Shown here one piece after another: positions 54,390-64,000 of a stretch of 64,000 nucleotides of DNA. The stretch covers positions 310,001-374,000 of the forward strand of contig NZ_JAHKPD010000012.1 of assembly GCF_018860245.1 (NCBI RefSeq), given 5' to 3'. The notes beneath the pieces are model-generated. The model saw only the letters and a list, made by a program, of their open reading frames with translations, did not search any database and had not been told where the DNA came from. The position numbers and the translations under genes were made by a program. Positions within the stretch are counted from its first letter, which is position 1. Every line of letters begins with the position of its first letter. Source of the stretch: Pseudotamlana agarivorans. Lineage in GTDB: Bacteria; Bacteroidota; Bacteroidia; Flavobacteriales; Flavobacteriaceae.

Positions 54390-56183
54390 ATGGATACTCC
54401 TAATATAAAAATACTACTAAAAACCCTTCCAAATGAACCTGGTGTCTATCAATATTATGATAAAGATGGCACTATAATCTACGTTGGTAAAGCAAAAAAT
54501 CTAAAAAAAAGAGTCGGTTCTTACTTCACTAAAACACACGATAGCGGCAAAACACGTGTATTGGTGCGAAAAATAGTAGATATCAAACACATTGTTGTGG
54601 ATACCGAGACCGACGCCTTATTATTAGAAAATAATTTAATAAAAAAGTATCAACCACGTTATAATGTTTTGTTGAAGGATGACAAATCTTACCCGTGGAT
54701 TTGTATAAAAAATGAACGCTTTCCGCGCGTGTTTTCTACACGTCGCGTTTTTAAAGATGGTAGTGAGTATTTTGGGCCTTATACCAGTGGAAAAACAGTT
54801 TACACCTTATTAGATTTAATAAAAGGCTTGTACAGTTTGAGAACTTGTAATTATCATTTGGCTGAAGATAAGGTAGATTCTGGAAAATATAAAGTGTGTT
54901 TAGAATACCATTTAGGAAATTGTAAAGGGGCTTGTGAAGGTTTAGAAACGGAAGTCGAATACAATGAAAACATTAATGCGATTCGGGAGATTTTAAAAGG
55001 AAATTTTAAAGATTCGCTTCAGCAATTTAAGCTTCAAATGAAAGAGTTTGCTGAAAATATGCAATTTGAAGAAGCTCAAAAAATAAAAGAAAAGGTTGAA
55101 GTTTTACAGAATTATCAATCAAAATCTACAATTATAAATCCGAAAATAAGTAATGTCGATGTGTTTTCTATAATGAGTGATGAAAGTTACGGGTATATTA
55201 ATTTTTTACAAATATCCTATGGCTCTATCATTCGTTCACATACTTTGGAGGTTAAGAAGAAGTTGGAAGAAACCGATAAAGAACTTTTAGAGCTTGCCAT
55301 TACTGAAATTCGTCAACGTTTCAATTCTAATTCTAAAGAAATTTACGTACCTTTTAATGTGGATTTAGGTCATGAGATGAAAGTTACGATTCCTAAGTTG
55401 GGTGATAAAAAACACATTCTTGATTTATCATTAAGAAACGCGAAATATTATCGTATGGAGCGTTTTAAGCAAATAAAAATTGTAGATCCAGATCGCCATG
55501 CCAATCGTATTATGGCGCAAATGAAAATTGATTTAAGGTTATCGGAAGAACCACGACATATAGAGTGTTTTGATAACTCAAATATTCAAGGTACTAATCC
55601 TGTTGCGGCCTGTGTGGTATTTAAAGATGGTAAGCCAAGTAAAAAAGATTACCGTCATTTTAATATAAAAACAGTTGTTGGACCAGACGATTTTGCTTCC
55701 ATGGAAGAAGTTGTTTATAGACGTTACAAGCGTTTGGTTGAAGAGGAGCAACCCTTGCCACAGCTTATTATTATAGATGGCGGAAAAGGGCAATTGTCTT
55801 CCGCTTTGAAAAGTTTAGATGATTTAGGTTTGCGAAATGAAATTGCAATTATAGGTATCGCGAAACGCCTAGAAGAGTTATTTTATCCGGATGATCCCAT
55901 TCCGTTGTATTTAGATAAAAAGAGTGAAACCTTAAAAGTGATTCAGTTTTTACGAAATGAAGCCCACCGTTTTGGAATTGAACATCACAGAAATAGACGC
56001 AGTAAAGGCGCATTGAATACGGAGCTTGAAACCATACAAGGTGTTGGAGAAAAAACAATTGTAGAACTTTTAAAGCATTTTAAATCGGTTAAACGGATTT
56101 CAAATGCCAATCGCGAAGCATTAGAAGCAGTTGTAGGAGTTTCTAGGGCAGCAAAAATTTATAATCATTATCACAAAAAATAA
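54390..56183 (+). CDS. uvrC: excinuclease ABC subunit C
   Basis: A 597-residue UvrC. It has the N-terminal GIY-YIG nuclease (EPGVYQYYDKDGTIIYVGKAKNL at about 12-34), the UVR domain (about 205-240, FEEAQKIKEKVEVLQNYQ), the RNase H-like C-terminal nuclease (IECFDNSNIQGTNPVAACVVF and IIIDGGKGQL) and helix-hairpin-helix motifs at the end (IQGVGEKTIVELLKHF). It makes the dual incision in nucleotide excision repair. The order and length are normal. Confidence 0.97.
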   Translation: MDTPNIKILLKTLPNEPGVYQYYDKDGTIIYVGKAKNLKKRVGSYFTKTHDSGKTRVLVRKIVDIKHIVVDTETDALLLENNLIKKYQPRYNVLLKDDKSYPWICIKNERFPRVFSTRRVFKDGSEYFGPYTSGKTVYTLLDLIKGLYSLRTCNYHLAEDKVDSGKYKVCLEYHLGNCKGACEGLETEVEYNENINAIREILKGNFKDSLQQFKLQMKEFAENMQFEEAQKIKEKVEVLQNYQSKSTIINPKISNVDVFSIMSDESYGYINFLQISYGSIIRSHTLEVKKKLEETDKELLELAITEIRQRFNSNSKEIYVPFNVDLGHEMKVTIPKLGDKKHILDLSLRNAKYYRMERFKQIKIVDPDRHANRIMAQMKIDLRLSEEPRHIECFDNSNIQGTNPVAACVVFKDGKPSKKDYRHFNIKTVVGPDDFASMEEVVYRRYKRLVEEEQPLPQLIIIDGGKGQLSSALKSLDDLGLRNEIAIIGIAKRLEELFYPDDPIPLYLDKKSETLKVIQFLRNEAHRFGIEHHRNRRSKGALNTELETIQGVGEKTIVELLKHFKSVKRISNANREALEAVVGVSRAAKIYNHYHKK

Positions 56184-56213
56184 AAAGATTTAGTTAACAA
56201 TTTCGAATATAAT

Positions 56214-58451
56214 TTGATCAAAAAACTATCCATATGCATTGTTTTTATTCTCGCAGTTTTTTCCGCGGAAGCGCAAAAGCGCAATCAAGAATACAAACCC
56301 AAAGTGGGATTGGTGCTTAGTGGAGGTGGAGCAAAAGGCTTAGCGCATATAGGTGCGTTGAAAGTTATAGATAGTTTAGGTGTAAAAATAGACTATGTAG
56401 CGGGTACGAGCATGGGCGCAATTATCGGCGGACTATATGCGGCAGGGTACTCTGGGAAACAGTTGGATTCTTTATTTCAAGTGATTAATTTTGATAAGCT
56501 CTTAAGTGATGAACTGCCAAGAGGGGCTAAAACATTTTCAGAACGTGTTAAGGCCGAAAAATATGCCATAAAATTACCGTTTGATCATTTTTCAGTAAAA
56601 TTACCATCGGCCATTTCAAAGGGACATAATTTTTACAATTTATTTTCTGAATTATTACTTCCTGTGGGGGAGATCGATGATTTTAGTAAACTCCCAATAC
56701 CATTTTTTTGCGTAGCCACCAATATTGAAAATGGTAAACAAGTGATTCTAAATAAAGGGAATTTGGTGCAATCTATAATGGCAAGTGGGGCATTACCGTC
56801 TTTATATCAACCTGTTATTATTAATGACGCCGTTCTTGTTGATGGTGGTGTAGTAAATAATTACCCTGTAGATGAACTTCGCGATTTTGGGATGGATATC
56901 GTTATTGGTGTTGATGTCCAAGACGGTCTGGCAGATCGCGAGCGTTTAACTACTGCGCCAGATGTTTTATTTCAGATAAATAACTTTCGTACTATTAGTG
57001 ATATGCGTCAAAAGGTCATGAAAACCGATATTTATATCAAGCCTAATATTAAGGAATTTAGTGTGATTTCTTTTGATGAAGGACAGCAAATCATTGGTGC
57101 CGGAAGTGCGGCCGCTTTAACCAAAGTTAAAGTCCTTAAGAAACTGCCTAGACATAAACCAAATGGTGTAAAACTGCCATTAAAATATAAGCATATCGAT
57201 ACTATTGGTATTAATAATATTCTAATAAAAGGGAATGAAGATTATACAAGAGCGTATATTTTAGGTAAGCTCAAGTTAAAATCAAATGAAAAAATAAGTT
57301 ATAAGGATTTTAATGAAGGTGTGGATAATTTGGTTGCTACAGATAATTTTGATGCTTTTGAGTATCAGCTAAAACAGTCTACGGATACAATAGGGTATGA
57401 TTTAATTGCCAAGGTAAAAGAATCACCTATAGATACCTACATAAAATTTGGTGCGCATTACGACGATTTATATAAAACTGGCATATTACTCAATCTTACC
57501 AAAAAAAGAATGCTTTTTAAAAACGATGAGATGTCTCTGGATGTTATTTTAGGAGATAATGTGCGGTACGATTTTGAGTATTTAATTGATAAAGGTTTTT
57601 ATTGGAGTATCGGGTTAAAATCAAGATACAATCAGTTTGATAAAAAAGTGAGTGCTGGACTTGTTTTAGAAGAATCGATTTCCAGAAGTAGTGGTTTAAA
57701 TAAGATTGATGTAAAATTACGTGATTTCACCAATCAGTTTTATGTACAAACCTTATTTCGAAGAGATTTTGCCTTTAGTATGGGTGCAGAGCATAAGCAT
57801 TTGGAATTAGATACCGAAAATTTAGCAGGGCTAGATAGTAACGTGTATTCATTTCAAAGTACAAACTACTTAGGGCTTGTTGGAGCTTTAAAAATGGATC
57901 AATATGATGATTTTTATTTTCCATCAAAAGGCGTATATTTTGATGGCCAATTAAATATATACCTTTACTCTTCAAGTGAAGGAAGTGATTTCGAAAATTA
58001 TTCAATTGCTAAAGCTAGTATGGGCTATGCTTCAAGAATTTCAAATAAACTAGCTTTTAATTATCAAGCTAGTGGCGGATTTAAGTTTGGAGATAAATCT
58101 GATCGTGCCTTAAATTTCGCTTTAGGAGGTTTTGGGAGTAATTTAATTAATAATTTCGTGCCTTTTTTAGGTTATGATTTTGTGTCCTTAACAGGAAATA
58201 GTTATGTGAAATCATCACTTACCTTAGACTACGAGATTTTTAAAAAACAACATGTTTTAGTTGAAGGGAATTGGGCCAATATTGAAGATGATATTTTCGA
58301 TTCGGGAGAGTGGCTCACCCTTCCAGATTATACAGGGTATAGTTTAGGCTATGGTGTTGAAACTTTTATTGGTCCCATTCAGTTTAAGTACTCCTATTCA
58401 CCTGAATTAGGCGAAAGTATATGGTTTTTTAATGTTGGTTTTTGGTTCTAA
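56214..58451 (+). CDS. patatin-like phospholipase fused to an outer-membrane barrel (PlpD-like)
   Basis: A 745-residue protein. The signal peptide (1-20, ending AEA) is followed by a patatin domain (about 28-310): oxyanion loop SGGGAKG (36-42), nucleophile GTSMG (Ser66) and catalytic DGG in LVDGGVVNNYP. A POTRA-like part (about 335-405) and a 16-strand-type barrel (about 410-745) ending in FNVGFWF follow. This is the type Vd secretion architecture of PlpD, where the barrel displays the lipase. The start is TTG at 56214; no nearby ATG keeps the signal peptide. It follows uvrC by 30 bp. Confidence 0.87.
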   Translation: MIKKLSICIVFILAVFSAEAQKRNQEYKPKVGLVLSGGGAKGLAHIGALKVIDSLGVKIDYVAGTSMGAIIGGLYAAGYSGKQLDSLFQVINFDKLLSDELPRGAKTFSERVKAEKYAIKLPFDHFSVKLPSAISKGHNFYNLFSELLLPVGEIDDFSKLPIPFFCVATNIENGKQVILNKGNLVQSIMASGALPSLYQPVIINDAVLVDGGVVNNYPVDELRDFGMDIVIGVDVQDGLADRERLTTAPDVLFQINNFRTISDMRQKVMKTDIYIKPNIKEFSVISFDEGQQIIGAGSAAALTKVKVLKKLPRHKPNGVKLPLKYKHIDTIGINNILIKGNEDYTRAYILGKLKLKSNEKISYKDFNEGVDNLVATDNFDAFEYQLKQSTDTIGYDLIAKVKESPIDTYIKFGAHYDDLYKTGILLNLTKKRMLFKNDEMSLDVILGDNVRYDFEYLIDKGFYWSIGLKSRYNQFDKKVSAGLVLEESISRSSGLNKIDVKLRDFTNQFYVQTLFRRDFAFSMGAEHKHLELDTENLAGLDSNVYSFQSTNYLGLVGALKMDQYDDFYFPSKGVYFDGQLNIYLYSSSEGSDFENYSIAKASMGYASRISNKLAFNYQASGGFKFGDKSDRALNFALGGFGSNLINNFVPFLGYDFVSLTGNSYVKSSLTLDYEIFKKQHVLVEGNWANIEDDIFDSGEWLTLPDYTGYSLGYGVETFIGPIQFKYSYSPELGESIWFFNVGFWF

Positions 58452-58506
58452 AACCCCATTTGAATGCATATATTAAATTAGTGTAAAAACTTGAAGTATT
58501 GTTAAT

Positions 58507-58542
58507 AGATCTGTTGTAATTATATCCAATAGGTCTTTTTTT
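58507..58542 (+). terminator. terminator after the patatin gene
   Basis: Stem AGATCTGTTG/CAATAGGTCT (58507-58516 with 58527-58536, two G-U pairs), 10-nt loop, T-run to 58542. Confidence 0.65.
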
Positions 58543-58730
58543 ATGAAAATAAATTGAATACATTTAATTTTCTATAAGTTGGTACTTTAGTTTTTAAATA
58601 GAAATTAGAATCGCGGTTCTAATACAATACCTCCTATTGAATTTTTTATTTTTGGAATAGTCATTGTTCTATTCAAGAAAAACAATAAAAATACAACCAG
58701 TAAGTTGTATAGTAAATTGCCCTTTGGATC

Positions 58731-59510
58731 ATGAAAAAAACATTGCTAATTATAATTGTCTTAATAACAACCACTTCGGTTTTTGCCCAACAGGAATCCG
58801 CTTTTCGTTCGGGTGAATGGTTTAAGTTTAAAATGAGCTATAGTAATTGGCTTAAAGCGGGAAACGCCACTTTAACTGTGAAAGAAAGTCAATTAAAAGG
58901 TCGCGATGTATATCATGTGGTTGGAAAAGGTTGGACCACTGGTATGATTAAGTGGTTTTTTGCGGTTGAAGATCGCTATGAAAGTTATTTTGATAAGGAA
59001 TACTTGGTACCTTATAAGTTTGTAAGAGATATTGATGAGGGTGGTCATACAAAGGATCTAGTTGTCGATTTCGATCAAAACAAAAACAAAGCTTATGTTC
59101 ATGACAAAAAGCGAGGGTCCAAAAAAACAGTAAATACGAAACCAAACGTTCAAGATATGGTTTCAACATTTTATTATCTCCGTAATAAATTGGATACCAA
59201 ATCACTAAAGGTAGGGCATGAAGTACATGTCGATATGTTTTTTGATGATGAAAATTACGGGTTTAAATTAAAGTATCTTGGGGAAGAGACCATCACTACA
59301 GGTTTCGGTCCAGTACGCAGTTTAAAGTTTAGACCGTATGTTATGGCAGGTCGTGTTTTTAAAGAAGAGGAAAGTTTAACCCTTTGGGTGTCTAAAGACA
59401 AAAATAAAATCCCTTTACGTATCCAGGCAAATTTAGCAGTAGGGTCTTTGCGCGCCGATTTAGAAGACTTTAGTGGTTTAAGTCATCCGTTTAAAACAAC
59501 AAAGAACTAG
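58731..59510 (+). CDS. DUF3108 family secreted protein
   Basis: A 259-residue protein with a signal peptide (1-19, ending VFAQ). The body is beta-rich, with FRSGEWFKFKMSYSNW, a central VQDMVSTFYYLRN and FRPYVMAGRVFKEEE, matching DUF3108 as I know it. It is probably a periplasmic protein of unknown function. It starts a plus-strand set: the TDO gene follows 2 bp later, then the M23 peptidase gene and pgi. Confidence 0.75.
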   Translation: MKKTLLIIIVLITTTSVFAQQESAFRSGEWFKFKMSYSNWLKAGNATLTVKESQLKGRDVYHVVGKGWTTGMIKWFFAVEDRYESYFDKEYLVPYKFVRDIDEGGHTKDLVVDFDQNKNKAYVHDKKRGSKKTVNTKPNVQDMVSTFYYLRNKLDTKSLKVGHEVHVDMFFDDENYGFKLKYLGEETITTGFGPVRSLKFRPYVMAGRVFKEEESLTLWVSKDKNKIPLRIQANLAVGSLRADLEDFSGLSHPFKTTKN

Positions 59511-59512
59511 AC

Positions 59513-60436
59513 ATGTTGGACTCTAATATTACGAATAAACTCAAAGAAAAGTACGAAGCGATTGATCAAGACCTAGAAACGCATCTTGAAGGTTTGTTGC
59601 ATAGTAAACCAATTAATTATTGGGATTACATTCATACAGAAACGTTGTTAAACCTTCAAATACCGCGTACCGATTTTCCGGATGAAATGGTTTTTATCAT
59701 GTACCATCAAATATCGGAGCTTTTATTTAAAATGGTGCTTAGTGAAATTACGCAGGTAGCCGAAGCTCAAAATTTAACTCCCGAATTATTTACAGACAAA
59801 ATTATGCGCGTGAGTCGTTATTTCGATGTACTCACTTCTTCATTTAGTATCATGAAGGATGGTATGGATATTGAGCAATATAATAAGTTTAGAACCACTT
59901 TAACGCCCGCAAGTGGTTTTCAAAGTGCACAATATAGAAAAATTGAATTTGCATCTACAGAACTTATAAATTTGATAGATAGGCGTTTTCGAGACACAAT
60001 TGATCGAAATACATCTTACGAACATGCCTTTGAACATTTGTATTGGCAAGCGGCTGGAAAAGATTTTGTTACAGGAAAAAAGAGCTATACTTTAACAATT
60101 TTTGAACAGAAGTATAAATTAGAATTTATTAATTTTACGCGGTTTTATAAAAGCAATAATTTGTGGAGTAAATTTAAACAGTTACCTAAATCTGCACAAC
60201 AAAACGAAGCTCTAGTAAAAGCAATGCGACACTATGATTATACTGTGAATATCAAGTGGGTCATGGCGCATTACAGAACAGCAAATCATTATTTAAATAT
60301 TGGAGGAGAAACTGCCGAGGCAACTGGGGGCAGCGAATGGGTGAAGTATATGCATCCAAAATACCAAAAAAGAATATTTTTTCCAGAATTATGGACAGAG
60401 ACAGAAAAAGAAGCATGGGGAACAAATATAGAGTAG
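59513..60436 (+). CDS. tryptophan 2,3-dioxygenase family protein
   Basis: A 307-residue all-helical heme protein of the TDO family. It has INYWDYIHTETLLNLQ (about 34-49), MVFIMYHQISELLFKMVLSEI (about 61-81), and the C-terminal segment GGETAEATGGSEWVKYMHP. It should open the indole ring of tryptophan to N-formylkynurenine. The proximal heme His is probably in WVMAHYRTANHYL. No other kynurenine pathway gene is adjacent. The 3' end overlaps the M23 gene by 22 bp. Confidence 0.85.
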   Translation: MLDSNITNKLKEKYEAIDQDLETHLEGLLHSKPINYWDYIHTETLLNLQIPRTDFPDEMVFIMYHQISELLFKMVLSEITQVAEAQNLTPELFTDKIMRVSRYFDVLTSSFSIMKDGMDIEQYNKFRTTLTPASGFQSAQYRKIEFASTELINLIDRRFRDTIDRNTSYEHAFEHLYWQAAGKDFVTGKKSYTLTIFEQKYKLEFINFTRFYKSNNLWSKFKQLPKSAQQNEALVKAMRHYDYTVNIKWVMAHYRTANHYLNIGGETAEATGGSEWVKYMHPKYQKRIFFPELWTETEKEAWGTNIE

Positions 60437-61731
60437 CAGCACTATTATTAGTCATATTATTTTCAGCCTGTAAGGAGGCAACAAAAACACCGATACCAAT
60501 TGTAAAAGTAGACATTCCGGAAATTGAAGAAGTAAAGGATATCATAGAATTCGGTTATAATCTGAACGATTTTGTAGTCAAACGTGATACGATTAAGAGT
60601 GGTGATAGTTTTGGGCAGATTTTGGGCCGAAATAACGTCGGTTATTCCACCATTCATAATATAGTAGAATCTGCAAAAAACACTTTTAATATTAGAAGCC
60701 TGCAATTAGGGAAACCTTATACGCTTTTGTGTGCTAAAGATTCGCTAGAAACACCTGAGTGTTTTATATATCAACCAAATCCAGAGGATTATGTGGTCAT
60801 TGATTTTAAAGATTCCATTCAAGCCTATACCGATAAAAAACCTATAAACTATATTGAAAAATCGGCTACAGGTGTTATTAATAGTAGTATTTCGGTCGCA
60901 TTGGAAGAGCAGGGGTTAAGTCCGCGATTGGCTTTTAAATTAGCCGATGAAATTTATGCATGGACCATCGATTTTAGAAGACTTCAAAAAGGAGATCGTT
61001 TTAAAGTTATTTATACCGATAAGTATATTGACGACTCTATTTATACCGGCGTTCATAATGTGAAAGCAGCTTATTTTGAGCATAATAGTGAACCTTTTTA
61101 CGCCTTTGCTTTTGAGACGGATGCCGAAAAGGGTATAGTAGATTATTTTAATGACGAAGCTAAAAACTTGCGTCGCGCATTTTTAAAAGCGCCTGTGCAG
61201 TTTAGTAGAATTTCTTCAAGATATAACTTAAAGCGACGTATTGCTGTTTATGGTTACAAGGTAAGACCACATAAAGGAACCGATTTTGCCGCACCTATTG
61301 GTACACCAATTATGGCGACGGCCAATGGTACGGTTACCAAGAGTGAACGTCGAGGAGGAAATGGTAATTATGTAAAAATTAGACATAATGCTACTTATGA
61401 AACACAGTACCTTCATATGAGTAAGCGTAAAGTAAAGGTGGGAGAATATGTAAAGCAAGGTGATGTTATTGGCTGGGTTGGTATGACGGGTAACACAGGA
61501 GGGCCACATGTATGTTATCGTTTTTGGGTGAATGGAAAACAAGTGGATCCGTTTAAACAGAAATTACCATTGGCGAAATCGATATCAGATTCACTAAAAA
61601 TTGAATACTTGGACTTCATCAAACCAATAAAAGAACAATTGGATAATATTCCTTTTGAAGTTAAACCAGAGCTTATCGAAGAACCTAAAGGGGAGACGGT
61701 TAGACAAAGTAATCAAAATCTAATTTCGTAA
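60415..61731 (+). CDS. M23-family peptidase lipoprotein (LytM type)
   Basis: A 438-residue lipoprotein. With the ATG at 60415 the signal is MGNKYRVAALLLVILFSAC with lipid Cys19; an ATG at 60391 adds a basic n-region and is also possible. A LysM/OapA-like domain lies at about 48-110 (RDTIKSGDSFGQIL), and the M23 domain at about 275-385. HKGTDFAAP has the zinc ligands His and Asp, but the usual His-X-His reads HVC (GPHVCYRFW), so the third zinc ligand would be Cys. I recall HVC in other Bacteroidetes members. It probably cuts or regulates cutting of peptidoglycan cross-links. Confidence 0.88.
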   Translation: MGNKYRVAALLLVILFSACKEATKTPIPIVKVDIPEIEEVKDIIEFGYNLNDFVVKRDTIKSGDSFGQILGRNNVGYSTIHNIVESAKNTFNIRSLQLGKPYTLLCAKDSLETPECFIYQPNPEDYVVIDFKDSIQAYTDKKPINYIEKSATGVINSSISVALEEQGLSPRLAFKLADEIYAWTIDFRRLQKGDRFKVIYTDKYIDDSIYTGVHNVKAAYFEHNSEPFYAFAFETDAEKGIVDYFNDEAKNLRRAFLKAPVQFSRISSRYNLKRRIAVYGYKVRPHKGTDFAAPIGTPIMATANGTVTKSERRGGNGNYVKIRHNATYETQYLHMSKRKVKVGEYVKQGDVIGWVGMTGNTGGPHVCYRFWVNGKQVDPFKQKLPLAKSISDSLKIEYLDFIKPIKEQLDNIPFEVKPELIEEPKGETVRQSNQNLIS

Positions 61732-61748
61732 CTAACTAATTTTTAAAT

Positions 61749-63365
61749 ATGCTGCCAAACACAAACCCAACGACGACAAAATCTTGGAAGAAACTTCAAG
61801 AACATTTTGAAGCTGTAAAAGATGTACACATGAAAGATTTGTTTGCTGCCGATGCAGAGCGAGCAAATAAATTCACCATAAAATGGGAAGATTTTTATGT
61901 AGATTTTTCTAAAAATAGGATTACTGAAGAGACCTTAGGATACTTATTGCAATTAGCTGATGAGGTTAAATTAAAAGACGCGATTAAAAGTCAGTTTTCC
62001 GGAGATATTATAAATCAAACTGAAGGTCGAGCAGTTCTACATACAGCACTTAGGGCTCCGAAAAATGCAGAATTTAAAGTTGATGGCGAAGAGGTCATGC
62101 CCGAAATTTATGCTGTTAAAGAAAAAATAGAACGCTTTACTAATGACGTTGTAAGTGGAACACTTAAAGGTTACACCGGAAAAGCATTTACCGATGTTGT
62201 AAATATTGGTATAGGAGGCTCCGATTTAGGACCTGCTATGGTTGTAGACGCTTTACAGTTTTATAAAAATCATTTAACAACACACTTTGTAAGCAATATA
62301 GATGGCGATCATGTTAATGAAGTGATTAAAAAATTAGATCCAGAAACAACTTTGTTTGTTATTGTTTCTAAAACATTTACGACCCAAGAAACGCTTTCAA
62401 ATGCAAACACCATAAAAGAGTGGTTTTTAAAATCGGCTAATGAAGACGCTATTGCCGAGCATTTTGTTGCTGTTTCTACAAATATTGAAAAGGTTCAAGG
62501 TTTCGGAATAGATGCTAATAATATTTTCCCGATGTGGGACTGGGTTGGTGGTCGTTTTTCACTTTGGAGTGCCGTTGGCTTAACGATTAGTTTGGCTGTA
62601 GGTTATGAGCATTTTGATAGCTTGCTTAAAGGCGCTAACAAAATGGATGATCACTTCAAAAATGAAGATTTTGATTCTAATATTCCAGTGGTTTTAGCCT
62701 TACTAAGTGTTTGGTATAATAACTTTTTTAATGTTGAAAGTGAAGCTGTGATTCCTTATTCGCAGTACTTAAATCAGTTTGCTACTTATTTACAGCAAGG
62801 GATTATGGAAAGTAATGGGAAAAGTGTTGATAGAAATGGAAATCCAATTGACTATCAAACCGGAACTATTATATGGGGTGAGCCAGGAACAAATTCGCAA
62901 CATGCCTTTTTTCAATTAATTCATCAAGGAACAAAATTAATTCCAGCTGATTTTATTGGGTTTGGTAAGTCATTACACGGTAATCAAGATCACCAAGATA
63001 AGTTAACTTCAAATTTCTTGGCGCAGACAGAAGCTTTACTTAATGGTAAAACGGAAGCTGAGGTTGTGGCAGAAGGAACGCCAGAGGCAATAATCCCATT
63101 TAAAATATTTAGTGGAAATAAGCCAACAAATACCATTTATATCAATAAACTTTCACCAGAAAGTTTAGGGAAATTAATTGCCATGTATGAGCACAAAATA
63201 TTTGTTCAGGGTATTATTTGGAATATTTTTAGCTACGATCAGTTTGGAGTAGAGCTAGGAAAGCAATTGGCTAGTAAAATTTTACAAGAATTTAATACAA
63301 GCGCTACTAACGAACACGACTCTTCAACTCAGAATTTATTAGATTTTTACAAAAAATTACGTTAA
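61749..63365 (+). CDS. pgi: glucose-6-phosphate isomerase
   Basis: A 538-residue PGI. It has [15 protein letters not shown] (about 154-168), the signature [15 protein letters not shown] (about 212-226), and the catalytic Glu within [20 protein letters not shown] (about 376-395). It interconverts glucose-6-P and fructose-6-P. It is 17 bp after the M23 gene and ends the plus-strand set with a terminator. It links with glmS and the PPi-PFK, which share fructose-6-P. Confidence 0.96.
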   Translation: MLPNTNPTTTKSWKKLQEHFEAVKDVHMKDLFAADAERANKFTIKWEDFYVDFSKNRITEETLGYLLQLADEVKLKDAIKSQFSGDIINQTEGRAVLHTALRAPKNAEFKVDGEEVMPEIYAVKEKIERFTNDVVSGTLKGYTGKAFTDVVNIGIGGSDLGPAMVVDALQFYKNHLTTHFVSNIDGDHVNEVIKKLDPETTLFVIVSKTFTTQETLSNANTIKEWFLKSANEDAIAEHFVAVSTNIEKVQGFGIDANNIFPMWDWVGGRFSLWSAVGLTISLAVGYEHFDSLLKGANKMDDHFKNEDFDSNIPVVLALLSVWYNNFFNVESEAVIPYSQYLNQFATYLQQGIMESNGKSVDRNGNPIDYQTGTIIWGEPGTNSQHAFFQLIHQGTKLIPADFIGFGKSLHGNQDHQDKLTSNFLAQTEALLNGKTEAEVVAEGTPEAIIPFKIFSGNKPTNTIYINKLSPESLGKLIAMYEHKIFVQGIIWNIFSYDQFGVELGKQLASKILQEFNTSATNEHDSSTQNLLDFYKKLR

Positions 63366-63383
63366 AAAAATAGCATACAATTA

Positions 63384-63426
63384 AAAATAAGGCATCATTT
63401 TTAAAAAAATGGTGCTTTATTTTTTT
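63384..63426 (+). terminator. terminator after pgi
   Basis: AAAATAAGGCATCATTTTT can pair with AAAAATGGTGCTTTATTTT (63384-63402 with 63405-63423, two non-Watson-Crick positions), followed by T residues. Confidence 0.8.
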
Positions 63427-63481
63427 GTATAACTATCTGATCGTGTTAACATTGTGTTAATGTAGTTATGAATTTTATTTG

Positions 63482-63489
63482 TATTTTTG
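63482..63489 (+). promoter_or_regulatory. candidate -7 box for the right-edge receptor gene
   Basis: TATTTTTG matches TAnnTTTG and lies 28 bp before the ATG at 63517. The nearest TTG is 27 bp upstream, further than usual. Confidence 0.3.
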
Positions 63490-63516
63490 GGTCGACTAAT
63501 TCATAATAATTAATTC

Positions 63517-64000
63517 ATGAAAAAATTTACACAAATTTTATTCGCGATGGTAGTTCTGTTATGTTCTGCTGTGGCCTCCTCTCAAAGTACTATTACAGGA
63601 ACTATTATTGACGGTGAAATGAATTCACCGCTCCCTGGAGCTAATATTGTTCAACAAGGGACAACAAATGGGACTACTACAACTTTTGAAGGTGATTTTA
63701 CTTTACAAACCAATGTGTCATCTGGGAAATTCGTAGTTTCTTATGTTGGTTATAGTACCATTACTTTAGATTTTAGTGGTGATCAAGATTTTGGACAAAT
63801 TAAACTAATGCCAGATAATACCTTAGATGAAATTGTTATCGTTGGTAGTGGTATTATTGATTTAGCTGAAGACAGAAAAACACCAGTGGCTGTATCTACA
63901 ATTAAATCCAAAGAGATTCAAGAAAAAGCTGGAAACTGGGATTTACCAGAGGTTTTAAAGTCAACACCATCAATTCAAAACATTAAAGCAGGTGGATTTG
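63517..64000 (+). CDS. TonB-dependent receptor, N-terminal part (cut by window edge)
   Basis: 161 codons from an ATG at 63517 run off the right edge. They give a signal peptide (MKKFTQILFAMVVLLCSAVA, cleavage near SSQ), a carboxypeptidase-D-like domain (ITGTIIDGEMNSPLPGANIV to about residue 100), a TonB-box-like DNTLDEIVIVGSG, and the start of the plug (RKTPVAVSTIKSKEIQEK, then VLKSTPSIQN). There is no STN domain. The substrate cannot be predicted. It has its own intergenic region after the pgi terminator. Confidence 0.88.
   Translation, partial: MKKFTQILFAMVVLLCSAVASSQSTITGTIIDGEMNSPLPGANIVQQGTTNGTTTTFEGDFTLQTNVSSGKFVVSYVGYSTITLDFSGDQDFGQIKLMPDNTLDEIVIVGSGIIDLAEDRKTPVAVSTIKSKEIQEKAGNWDLPEVLKSTPSIQNIKAGGF

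Noticed and set aside
1-64000. CRISPR array, prophage or complete insertion sequence.
   Set aside because: No regularly spaced repeats, no cas, phage or transposase genes were found in any reading frame I inspected.

Overview
The window is an AT-rich bacterial chromosome segment from the Bacteroidetes, most likely a marine member of the Flavobacteriaceae. The evidence is a SusC/SusD pair, type IX secretion (T9SS) C-terminal sorting domains, the Bacteroidetes promoter grammar (TTG or TTTG about 17-21 bp upstream of TAnnTTTG), a FolK-deoxynucleoside kinase fusion, DUF4270 and a DksA/TraR protein without zinc cysteines. The left edge cuts the first 30 codons of the primary sigma factor gene rpoD, and the right edge cuts a TonB-dependent receptor gene.

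Layout. 1-10.1 kb: rpoD start, AsmA-like protein, queuosine-precursor transporter, folK-dNK fusion, a three-gene minus-strand set (SpoU methylase, secreted cupin, SAM methyltransferase), and mutS. 10.1-10.5 kb: tRNA-Gly(GCC) and tRNA-Leu(UAA), separated by a broken copy of the tRNA-Leu 5' part that carries a small palindrome. 10.6-24.8 kb: a polysaccharide utilisation locus with an ECF sigma factor, a divergent FecR anti-sigma, an STN-bearing SusC, SusD, a GH29-like secreted enzyme and an S1 sulfatase. Both enzymes carry nearly the same tail of two F-type-lectin-like domains, a BIG2 domain, a CBM6/35-like domain and a T9SS signal. This suggests a sulfated, fucose-containing algal glycan. 24.8-29.3 kb: a MITE-like repeat, then a LacI-family regulator divergent from a KDG kinase, a PPi-type phosphofructokinase and KDPG aldolase. 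Two matching palindromic operators lie 84 bp apart in the divergent intergenic region. KDG is the end product of alginate (and other uronate) breakdown, so the two loci together fit life on brown algae.

29.3-44.5 kb: an SGNH lipoprotein with its TonB-dependent receptor, glmS, DUF4270, a GlgA-like half protein, panC-panD-flippase, a secreted esterase, radA and an outer-membrane protein. 44.5-64 kb: ileS (with a GC-rich palindromic repeat read in frame), a DksA-like gene, lspA, an OmpA-like protein, a tight minus-strand operon (RimB-like protease, RimK, aspartoacylase-like hydrolase, 5-formyl-THF cyclo-ligase), uvrC, a patatin-barrel fusion, DUF3108, tryptophan 2,3-dioxygenase, an M23 peptidase, pgi and the truncated receptor.

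Most of the window is ordinary housekeeping DNA. The points most worth a second look are the twin-operator LacI switch and its missing normal start codon, the RimK/5-FCL operon, the shared lectin tails, the in-frame repeat in IleRS and the broken tRNA-Leu copy. All functional calls are from reading the sequence; no search was run.
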